Positions 1 to 5,221 of a stretch of DNA of 9,747 nucleotides are shown piece after piece; the first letter of the stretch is position 1, and each line of letters begins with the position of its first letter. Position numbers and translations under genes: made by a program. The DNA is from a bacterium (GTDB lineage: Bacteria > UBP14 > UBA6098 > 4484-93), in NCBI GenBank assembly GCA_021158465.1, contig JAGGUN010000034.1:1-9747 (forward strand), read 5' to 3'. A model generated the notes under the pieces. That model saw nothing but the letters and a program-made list of their open reading frames with translations. It was not told the DNA's origin and made no database searches.

Positions 1-1
1 A

Positions 2-151
2 GAGAATAATGTTAGTCTTAATCAATATATAACTTCCATCCTATCGAGTGTGCGCTCTGAGGTGCAGATTCCTCGAAAGGAGTGGTTCCCAAGGGTTAAG
101 TCCAGCCGAACCGTTAGTGGGAAAGAAGAAGGAGAATTAAGTGCAGCATAA
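2..151 (+). CDS. HicB-like antitoxin, C-terminal fragment with extension (partial, 5' end outside window)
   Basis: An open frame runs from the left edge to TAA at 149-151 and gives 49 visible residues. It opens with ENNVSLNQYITSIL, which resembles the second helix of the ribbon-helix-helix DNA-binding domain at the C-terminus of HicB-type antitoxins. HicB antitoxins normally end soon after that helix. Here about 33 further residues follow, polar and basic, with a short hydrophobic/aromatic patch (V21-Q-I-P, then E27-W-F-P). In TAC systems the antitoxin carries such an extension, called the chaperone addiction (ChAD) sequence, which a SecB-like chaperone binds. The next gene here is SecB-like and starts inside this gene's last codons, which supports that role. 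Only the fragment is visible, so the HicB assignment rests on one short motif plus context. Another RHH-type antitoxin is possible. Confidence 0.62.
   Translation, partial: ENNVSLNQYITSILSSVRSEVQIPRKEWFPRVKSSRTVSGKEEGELSAA
131..134 (+). promoter_or_regulatory. Ribosome binding site of the SecB-like gene
   Basis: GGAG lies six bases before the GTG start at 141, inside the coding sequence of the preceding antitoxin gene. It decides the GTG start and suggests the chaperone is translated from the same mRNA as the antitoxin. Confidence 0.75.
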
Positions 152-572
152 GATAACTCCAAAGGAGTACAATAGAATTCTCGAGGGGCTTCAGCCGGTA
201 ATCGTGAGTTTGGAATCCCTTTCTGCTTGGGTCGATAGAGAAAATGCTTTCGAAATGGGCACTAGACCGAGTGCTGGATGTAAGGATGCGACTTTTGTCC
301 AGGGTGGGGAGAATGTGGTTGTAATTGCATCTTATCGATGTAGAGTAAGAAAGGGGCGGAAGGTTATTCTGAAAATTGACGCTACATACAGGGTCGAATT
401 TTCTTCAGAGGAGCCATTTTCTGACGAGTTCTTCGATACTTACAAGGAAAGCTCTCTCCAGCTTCTCCTGTGGCCCTTTTTCCGGGAGCTGGTTTATGAT
501 ATAACCTCGAAGATGTATATTCCGCCGCTTGTTTTGCCGTTCCAGATCGTCTATCAGCCCCCGAAGGAGTGA
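141..572 (+). CDS. SecB-like chaperone of a toxin-antitoxin-chaperone (TAC) module
   Basis: The 143-residue product has the size and layout of the SecB family. Residues 5-30 form the first strand region. Residues 58-88 form beta strands (VVVIASYRCRV, then KVILKIDATYRVEF). Residues 92-106 are a short acidic segment. The family hallmark comes last, LWPFFRELVYDITSKM (110-125), followed by the proline-rich IPPLVLPF (127-134). SecB is a cytosolic homotetramer that holds unfolded clients. TAC-type SecB homologues instead protect the antitoxin from aggregation and proteolysis so that it can neutralise its toxin. The GTG start has a good GGAG site and overlaps the upstream antitoxin gene by 11 bases, so the two are probably translationally coupled. 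A housekeeping SecB would not normally sit behind an antitoxin gene. The SecB fold is well supported by motif; the TAC role is inferred from context. Confidence 0.85.
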   Translation: MQHKITPKEYNRILEGLQPVIVSLESLSAWVDRENAFEMGTRPSAGCKDATFVQGGENVVVIASYRCRVRKGRKVILKIDATYRVEFSSEEPFSDEFFDTYKESSLQLLLWPFFRELVYDITSKMYIPPLVLPFQIVYQPPKE

Positions 573-693
573 GGGCGACAGCCAGACTGCTTGTGAGTGG
601 GGAGAAAATTTAGTTGTAAGCTCTGGAACTGGCTTTTTCAGGCTGGCAAGAAGCAGAAGGGAGCACATAAAATAGGATAGGAAATCTTATCTG
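573..693. other. Convergent intergenic region between the TAC module and the yggS operon
   Basis: This 121-base gap separates two gene ends. A weak inverted pair (AGCCAG near 580, CTGGCT followed by five T near 635) could help end the plus-strand transcript, but the loop is long and I do not call a terminator. A sigma-70-like element pointing to the left is listed separately. No gene is seen here. Confidence 0.5.
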
Positions 694-697
694 TCAA
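669..697 (-). promoter_or_regulatory. Candidate minus-strand promoter facing the TAC genes
   Basis: Read on the minus strand, a perfect TTGACA (692-697) is followed after exactly 17 bases by TATTTT (669-674), a 4/6 match to TATAAT. The -35 box overlaps the stop codon of the membrane protein gene. Transcription from it would run antisense through the SecB-like and antitoxin genes. A chance match is possible; no experimental support. Confidence 0.35.
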
Positions 698-1632
698 GTT
701 TTTCCGGTATGTTCCCCTGTTATCGTTTCAAGAGCCATCGGGATGAGAACGAGATATGCTGGCAGGAACTTTGCCAGTTCCCACAAAAGACCCTTGAGCA
801 GGAAGAGTAAGAGGTAGATACCAAGCGAGACGAACGCAAGCTTAAAAAATCTATTTGTTTTCCTCCAGGAGGCAATAGCCAGAACAACAAACCCGAATAC
901 CACAGGCAACCAGATAGCTGTTATTTTGTTGCTAAAGTTATCCCAATTAAGATTGCTCTTTAGATGATGAAGCACGGTGAAGCGGCTCGGCATAAAACCG
1001 AGTATGAATCTCAAGCCGAGAAATACTGCTCCCCAGGCAAGAAGGCTTGCTACCACCGTTAGGACAGTTTTCTTATCCCGAAGCTGGTTTATGCTTGCCT
1101 TATAAAGGATATAAAAAACAAGTAGAAACAGCATCTGTTCCCTGTTAAATGTTCCAAGGAGAATGATGAGCGGGATTGCCCAGTCCTTTTCTTTGTGGAA
1201 GCACCAGAACCCGAGGATGAAGAGGAGAAGTGTGAGAAAATCTCCCTCCATAAGGTAGCCTGTCACAGAGACGGGGATGACAACAGCGAGAAGTAGTACC
1301 CCCAAAAGTGAGCTGTTTTCCGTAAGATACAGTCGGAGCAACTGGTGGAAAAGATAATAGATGAGAAAGAAAACAGGGGAAAATGTGGCAGTGAATCCGA
1401 AGAGATGCTGGCTTCTTATGGAGGAAGAGGGACACAGGTTAGCGATATTATCTTCGAGAAATGGGACAAGCAGCCTGTATCGGTAAGGGGGGTCTGACTG
1501 GTTTGAGAGAACATCGGAGATGAACCTCATTCGGGTAGCTGCGTGCGGTGTGACAAGGTAGTTGCGTAGATATGCCACCGAGATGGCGGCGAGCACAAGG
1601 AAGAGTGTCACTCTTCCAGTCTTCTGGCTCAT
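694..1632 (-). CDS. Polytopic membrane protein of unknown function
   Basis: The 312-residue product is very hydrophobic, with about nine or ten predicted membrane segments. Examples are residues 8-27 (VTLFLVLAAISVAYLRNYLV), a segment near FFLIYYLFHQLL, one at LLLAVVIPVSVTGYL, and a cluster at the C-terminus. After the first segment comes a polar loop with PPYRYRLLVPFLED, and mid-protein there is GTFNREQMLFL. Similar loops (YRYR-LLP and NRE) occur in uncharacterised multi-pass proteins that resemble GT-C type lipid-linked glycosyltransferases, but I see no clear DxD or ExD catalytic motif in the first loop, so no enzyme function is assigned. Its ATG overlaps the TGA of the yggS-like gene by four bases (ATGA), so it is translationally coupled and the last gene of the operon. 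Confidence 0.8.
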   Translation of the reverse strand: MSQKTGRVTLFLVLAAISVAYLRNYLVTPHAATRMRFISDVLSNQSDPPYRYRLLVPFLEDNIANLCPSSSIRSQHLFGFTATFSPVFFLIYYLFHQLLRLYLTENSSLLGVLLLAVVIPVSVTGYLMEGDFLTLLLFILGFWCFHKEKDWAIPLIILLGTFNREQMLFLLVFYILYKASINQLRDKKTVLTVVASLLAWGAVFLGLRFILGFMPSRFTVLHHLKSNLNWDNFSNKITAIWLPVVFGFVVLAIASWRKTNRFFKLAFVSLGIYLLLFLLKGLLWELAKFLPAYLVLIPMALETITGEHTGKT

Positions 1633-2300
1633 ACAGATTTCCCCCGCCTGCCGAATATGAGCGTTCCGATGCGGACGATGTTTGCACCCTCCTGAACCGC
1701 TATCCTGTATGAGTTTGTCATACCCATAGAGAGGTAGCGCATCTCGACATTGGGGATATCGAGCTTGCCGATTTTATCGAACAATCTTCTTGTCTCGACG
1801 AAATACGGGCGAGCATCCTCAGGGTCGCCTGTCCTTGGTCCCATCGTCATAAGCCCGAGGATTTTTATATTCTCCAGTGTGGCAATTTCCCTTATGCCGT
1901 TCTCTGCTTCCTCTGGCAGGAAACCGAACTTCTGTGGTTCCCTTCCGGAGTTTATCTCGATTAGGACGGGCATCTGTTTGCCGAGCTTATCGCACCTTTT
2001 ATCGATTTCCCGTGCGAGTGAGACAGAATCGACCGATTCTATCATATCGAAGTTCGGAACGACATATTTTACCTTGTTTTTTTGCAGGTGCCCGATGAAG
2101 TGCCATTCAGCCTTATTCTTTACCGCCCGAATTACAGCGAGCGCCTCCTGGACATAGTTCTCGCCGATGAGCCTAACCCCTGCCTCGATCGCCTCGTCTA
2201 TCTCCTCGGCTGTTCTCGATTTCGCTGCAGCAACAAGTAGGACATGCTCAGGAAGTTCATCGAGTAACCTCTTTACATTTTCTGTTATATTTGTTTTCAT
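1629..2300 (-). CDS. yggS: YggS/PLPBP-family pyridoxal-phosphate homeostasis protein
   Basis: The 223-residue product matches the single-domain TIM-barrel family (YggS, YBL036C, human PLPBP) that binds pyridoxal 5'-phosphate and buffers vitamin B6 levels, with no confirmed catalytic activity. Family motifs appear in order: VAAAKSR with the PLP Schiff-base lysine at K27; GENYVQEA (46-53); WHFIGHLQKNK (66-76); IEINSGREPQKFGF; LGLMTMGP; LSMGMTNSY; and the phosphate-binding end VRIGTLIFGRR. The length is normal for the family. The ATG is preceded by AGGAA at a slightly long distance, so initiation may be moderate. It lies 54 bases after the ferredoxin gene with no evident promoter or terminator between, and its end overlaps the membrane protein start by 4 bases. 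In many bacteria yggS sits near proC or division genes; here it follows a DUF134/ferredoxin set. Confidence 0.95.
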   Translation of the reverse strand: MKTNITENVKRLLDELPEHVLLVAAAKSRTAEEIDEAIEAGVRLIGENYVQEALAVIRAVKNKAEWHFIGHLQKNKVKYVVPNFDMIESVDSVSLAREIDKRCDKLGKQMPVLIEINSGREPQKFGFLPEEAENGIREIATLENIKILGLMTMGPRTGDPEDARPYFVETRRLFDKIGKLDIPNVEMRYLSMGMTNSYRIAVQEGANIVRIGTLIFGRRGKSV

Positions 2301-2354
2301 CTGGTGTCTTCCTGTTTAATCTAACCTGGATAGCGGCGGGGTCAAATGAATTTT

Positions 2355-2744
2355 TTACCCTCGTATCATTGTTGAGCCGCATTTTGGGCATTTTTGAGTT
2401 GTGCAGGGAACACCTCGAGTGTGTGGGAGCTTTGCTCCGCATCTTGGACATACACAGAAGCCAGATGGACCCATTCCTCTGCCCCCACCTCTACCTCTCC
2501 CCATACCGTATCGGGGAGCTGGAGGGTAAGTTCCGCTGCCGACGGTCGGTGCAACACCCGATTCTGCTATGGATATTGCTCCCTCGGGGCATTCATTCAC
2601 GCAGATACCACAGCCGATGCATTTCGGTTCGTCTACCTCTGCCTTTCCATCGGCTATTCCTATTGCATCCACCGGGCAGACCGATACACAGTCACCGCAA
2701 CCGGTGCATTTCGCTTTGTCTATCTTCGCTTTGATACTTCTCAT
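2355..2744 (-). CDS. Two-cluster 4Fe-4S ferredoxin with glycine-rich linker and C-terminal zinc ribbon
   Basis: The 129-residue product has two parts. Residues 1-60 are a bacterial-type 2[4Fe-4S] ferredoxin with binding cysteines C13/C16/C19 plus C23 and C42/C45/C48 plus C52, each last cysteine followed by proline. A linker rich in Gly, Met and Arg (about 69-95) leads to a small zinc-ribbon-like module with C99-x2-C102 and C119-x2-C122 and additional cysteines C97 and C114. Ferredoxins with this tail are known next to DUF134 and DUF5320 genes and NifX/NifB-like proteins, where they probably supply electrons or shape Fe-S cargo; the partner is not known here. It follows the DUF5320 gene after 46 bases that contain a G/C-run hairpin. 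The ribosome site is weak (AAGAAG next to the ATG), so expression may depend on upstream translation. Confidence 0.9.
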   Translation of the reverse strand: MRSIKAKIDKAKCTGCGDCVSVCPVDAIGIADGKAEVDEPKCIGCGICVNECPEGAISIAESGVAPTVGSGTYPPAPRYGMGRGRGGGRGMGPSGFCVCPRCGAKLPHTRGVPCTTQKCPKCGSTMIRG

Positions 2745-2769
2745 CTTCTTGCTTCTTTTGTTTTGGAGA

Positions 2770-2784
2770 GGGGGGTCTCCCCCC
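2770..2784 (-). repeat. G6/C6 hairpin between the DUF5320 and ferredoxin genes
   Basis: Six G (2770-2775) and six C (2779-2784) flank a three-base loop, giving a very stable small stem on either strand. On the minus-strand mRNA it falls just after the DUF5320 stop and about 25 bases before the ferredoxin start. It is followed by an A-rich stretch rather than a U tract, so it looks more like a processing or stability element than an intrinsic terminator. Confidence 0.5.
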
Positions 2785-2790
2785 CCTTCT

Positions 2791-3126
2791 TCAGCTGGAC
2801 TTCTCGAGCTCGGATATCCTCTTCTCGATGGCTTCGAGTTCCTTCTTGAGGCTGGTAGCTATATTCTCCAGCATACTCTTTTCATCCGATGGATTGACCG
2901 CCGGGTTATACATAGGAGCGCCGTAGAATGGCCACCACAACCTGCCGGGGATACCTGTCGCATAGTATCTCCACCTGTAGCCCCAGCCTCCTCTGCCAAA
3001 TCCTATACCGAATCTGCCGCCGTATGGATTAGCATAACCTGGGACGGGATAACCGGCGCAGTATCCAGCAGCTCTTCCTGTCATCGGTCCCATTCCAGCA
3101 GGACCTGTTCTGTCACCCCATGGCAT
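2791..3126 (-). CDS. DUF5320 protein (Gly/Tyr/Pro-rich head, coiled-coil tail)
   Basis: The 111-residue product starts with MPWGDRTGPAGMGPMTGRAA, the hallmark of the DUF5320 family, then AGYCAGYPVPGY and a long low-complexity stretch of Gly, Tyr, Arg and Trp (about 30-80). Residues 84-111 form a charged heptad-like helix (LENIATSLKKELEAIEKRI), predicted to be a coiled coil that could mediate oligomerisation. The family has no established function; it travels with DUF134 regulators, ferredoxins and dinitrogenase-cofactor-like NifX proteins, suggesting a role in metal or Fe-S handling. A strong GGAGG (3133-3137) sits six bases before the ATG, and the gap to the DUF134 stop is only 18 bases, so it is co-transcribed and probably the best translated gene in the operon. 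Confidence 0.85.
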   Translation of the reverse strand: MPWGDRTGPAGMGPMTGRAAGYCAGYPVPGYANPYGGRFGIGFGRGGWGYRWRYYATGIPGRLWWPFYGAPMYNPAVNPSDEKSMLENIATSLKKELEAIEKRISELEKSS

Positions 3127-3144
3127 ATCACACCTCCTTTTGTT

Positions 3145-3507
3145 TTATGGTTCAAAATCTCTTCTGCCTCTTCTTCTGCATCTGCCCCGGTTCGGCGGTG
3201 GGCAGCTATCGCAGGGAAGATTTCCCCTCTGGATGCTTCCACCTACTACCTCGATGGGGCGGTTCTGTATCAGTGCTGAGGCGAGCTTCTTGTGAGCTGA
3301 TGATATTATCCTGCCAAAGGTTGCGCGGGATACCATCATAAGCGTTCCCGCCTCCTCCTGAGAAAGGTTCTCTATATCCGCAAGACGCATCGCCTCTAAC
3401 TCATCAAAGCCGAGAACGATGGGAGGACCTACTTCACCATCCACAGGGACAAAAAACCTCCTCCCAGGACAGAAAGCTATATACCTCCTCTTTACCCTTC
3501 TCGGCAT
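3145..3507 (-). CDS. DUF134 (UPF0251) predicted DNA-binding regulator
   Basis: The 120-residue product begins MPRRVKRRYIAF and has the family segment GFDELEAMRLADIENLSQEE (33-52) leading into a helix-turn-helix like sigma-70 region 4 (about 48-79; recognition region VSRATFGRIISSAHKKL). The C-terminal tail holds C99-x2-C102 and C110, with another cysteine at C13, so a metal or Fe-S cluster could act as the sensing element; that is inference. It is the first gene of the minus-strand operon. Its ATG has GAGG (3515-3518) seven bases upstream. A perfect palindrome directly between the promoter and this start suggests it represses its own operon. The DUF134 call is secure; ligand and direction of control are not known. 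Confidence 0.9.
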   Translation of the reverse strand: MPRRVKRRYIAFCPGRRFFVPVDGEVGPPIVLGFDELEAMRLADIENLSQEEAGTLMMVSRATFGRIISSAHKKLASALIQNRPIEVVGGSIQRGNLPCDSCPPPNRGRCRRRGRRDFEP

Positions 3508-3519
3508 AGATTTACCTCG

Positions 3520-3539
3520 TTATGAGCATATGCTCATAA
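3520..3539. promoter_or_regulatory. Perfect 20-bp palindrome, predicted operator of the DUF134 operon
   Basis: TTATGAGCATATGCTCATAA reads identically on both strands. It begins two bases downstream of the proposed -10 box and covers the expected transcription start, 12 bases before the DUF134 ATG. A bound dimer there would block initiation. I find no second copy in this window. Confidence 0.75.
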
Positions 3540-3541
3540 TT

Positions 3542-3569
3542 ATTTAACAAATATTCTTTGGTTTGTCAA
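3542..3569 (-). promoter_or_regulatory. Sigma-70-like promoter of the DUF134 operon
   Basis: On the minus strand TTGACA (3564-3569, perfect consensus) is followed after 16 bases by TTAAAT (3542-3547, four of six matching TATAAT). The region is A/T-rich and lies in the 90-base gap between the MEMO-AMMECR1 stop and the DUF134 start. The operator palindrome follows immediately. Confidence 0.6.
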
Positions 3570-3597
3570 GTTATTTTTCAGGAATTTTTTCAGTGGT

Positions 3598-5118
3598 CTA
3601 CTCTTTTTCGTGGAACTTCACAACCTGGAATGTATATATTTCGATATCTGGGTCTTTGTAGCAATCTGGTGGCATGCCTGCTTTCTGGTAGCAGAGCTGA
3701 GAGAGAAACTCCTCCTTTGTCCAGCCTGTCTCATCTGCCACCTGCGGCAAGAACACCCCTGAGCGGTATCCTTTTCTGATGTAGACGCCATCTCTTCCGA
3801 GAACAATATCCTCCCAGGATGGGACGGATTTGAGAGGGGTCAGAATAGAGATTTCGATGTTGATATCGTCGAGCTCTTCTGGTTTGACAGGAGGGAATCT
3901 GTAGTCGTGTGCGGCGGCGGAGACTGACATATCGATAACAGCCTTGTACAAAGCCTCCTGTGCGACCATCTGCCCGATGCAACCCCGCAGCTGCCCTTTT
4001 TTGTTCAGGGTTACGAAGACGGCGAGCTTCTTTTTCAAAATCTCGTCTTCCGGTGGCGCTATGGACATCTTTTCCCCTGTCTTCAGATAATACGATATGG
4101 ACCGCCTTGCAAGGTGGAGAAGATACTCTTTTTGCTTGTTGGTGATATTCAGGAACGGTTTTTCCTTCTCGTCTTTGTTATCCTCTTTTTTCTCATTTCC
4201 TGCTGTATAGACAGCGGAGAGGTAGCCTACTACCCTTGAGCTGTCTCCGTATCGGACATCGCCGGAGTTTGCACGGTTGAGAACCACAGGGTTGTTCCAG
4301 CCGGCGGAGAGGGCAAGCTTCATGAGGGTGAGCACTGCCATGTATCCGCACATCTCCACCTCATGGGACTCGAGGGCGCTGAGCATACGGTCTATCTCTC
4401 CCGACACAAGGATTTCGGCAAGCAGGGAGTCTTTTCTGTTGCATTCACTGTAAGAGTGGTAGTGCGACAGGTCTGAGCTTGCGATGAACACCACATTTGT
4501 GTCGCTTGCAAAGGGAAGAAGCGCCTTATATACCGCCTCTATCTCCTCCATTCCTCCCGAGCCAAAGAGAACGGGGACTATCTTGAGGTCGGAATCGAGG
4601 GCTACCTGCAAAAAAGGCAGTTGCGACTCGATAGAATGCTCCTTTTTGTGCATCGATGGCTTGTAATCTATCAGGGGAGAGGAATTGATTATCTTGCGGG
4701 CGCGCTCCTCATCGATAGGGATATCACCCAGCGGGGTTCCGTATACACCTTCTGCAAATACGGATACACCGGAGAATGAGACATAGTGCGATGGTCCCAT
4801 TATAACGAATGTTTTGCCCCGATAAGATGCTTTCTGATTTTCGAGCAGCTTGTATCCATAAGCCGCAACAGGACCTGAGAAGATGAACCCTGCATGAGGG
4901 GAGATAATTCCTCGGATGCTACCTTTGACATCCTTTGGGTGGGTTTGACTGAGGAACCCTTTGACGAATTTGAAGAGCGTATCCTTGTCCGCAGGATACC
5001 ACATTCCAGCCACCGCAGGCTGCCTTACGACCATTTCCTTTTCCCCCTTCCTTGTTTCCACTCTCTTGCAGAAGAGGAGGAGAGGCAGAACAAGCAGGAT
5101 AGCAATTCTCCTTATCAT
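3598..5118 (-). CDS. Exported MEMO-AMMECR1 fusion (AmmeMemoRadiSam proteins B and A in one chain)
   Basis: The 506-residue product has three parts. Residues 1-17 look like an export signal: MIRR, a run of Ile/Leu/Val, then a cysteine at C17. The preceding LLF is not a standard lipobox because Phe replaces the small residue at -1, so lipoprotein status is uncertain. Residues about 31-305 are a MEMO domain with RQPAVAGMWYPAD, SPHAGFIFSG (H75), GPSHY (H111), SSDLSHYH and MCGYMAV (C257). H75, H111 and C257 correspond to the two His and one Cys that hold metal in MEMO proteins. After a charged linker (307-320), residues about 325-500 are an AMMECR1 domain with the signature LRGCIG (377-382). In many prokaryotes these domains are separate proteins encoded with a radical SAM enzyme; none is visible here. 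The biochemical role is unknown. It is monocistronic by position. The ATG lacks a Shine-Dalgarno site. Confidence 0.93.
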   Translation of the reverse strand: MIRRIAILLVLPLLLFCKRVETRKGEKEMVVRQPAVAGMWYPADKDTLFKFVKGFLSQTHPKDVKGSIRGIISPHAGFIFSGPVAAYGYKLLENQKASYRGKTFVIMGPSHYVSFSGVSVFAEGVYGTPLGDIPIDEERARKIINSSPLIDYKPSMHKKEHSIESQLPFLQVALDSDLKIVPVLFGSGGMEEIEAVYKALLPFASDTNVVFIASSDLSHYHSYSECNRKDSLLAEILVSGEIDRMLSALESHEVEMCGYMAVLTLMKLALSAGWNNPVVLNRANSGDVRYGDSSRVVGYLSAVYTAGNEKKEDNKDEKEKPFLNITNKQKEYLLHLARRSISYYLKTGEKMSIAPPEDEILKKKLAVFVTLNKKGQLRGCIGQMVAQEALYKAVIDMSVSAAAHDYRFPPVKPEELDDINIEISILTPLKSVPSWEDIVLGRDGVYIRKGYRSGVFLPQVADETGWTKEEFLSQLCYQKAGMPPDCYKDPDIEIYTFQVVKFHEKE

Positions 5119-5124
5119 ACCACA

Positions 5125-5155
5125 ATCATAATAAGGAATTTTTCAAGAAAGTCAA
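5125..5155 (-). promoter_or_regulatory. Candidate promoter of the MEMO-AMMECR1 gene
   Basis: On the minus strand TTGACT (5150-5155) is followed by TATGAT (5125-5130) after 19 bases, longer than the ideal 17. The -10 box is only six bases before the ATG, which would put the transcript start at or next to the start codon. Confidence 0.35.
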
Positions 5156-5161
5156 AAAGTT

Positions 5162-5190
5162 TTGCAAATGGTGAGCGTGTCGAGTATATT
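5162..5190 (+). promoter_or_regulatory. Sigma-70-like promoter of the secreted-protein gene
   Basis: TTGCAA (5162-5167) and TATATT (5185-5190) are exactly 17 bases apart, matching consensus at four and five of six positions. The pair lies 32 bases before the chosen ATG at 5222 and diverges from the MEMO-AMMECR1 gene. Confidence 0.55.
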
Positions 5191-5221
5191 AGAAAGTCAA
5201 GTGAAAGATCAAGGAGAGGGT

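Noticed and set aside
578-645. Intrinsic terminator after the SecB-like gene
   Set aside because: The AGCCAG/CTGGCT stem is short and the loop is about 45 bases. The T run alone is not convincing.
405-668. 87-residue minus-strand open frame opposite the SecB-like gene
   Set aside because: It has no ribosome site and no recognisable domain, and it lies antisense to a well-supported gene. It would only matter if the antisense promoter is real.
2569-3279. 236-residue plus-strand open frame
   Set aside because: Antisense to the ferredoxin, DUF5320 and DUF134 genes. The composition (Ser/Pro/Arg-rich) is that of a shadow frame.
5162-5221. Upstream TTG start for the secreted-protein gene
   Set aside because: It adds 20 polar residues before a signal peptide and falls on the proposed -35 box. 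ATG 5222 has a far better ribosome site.
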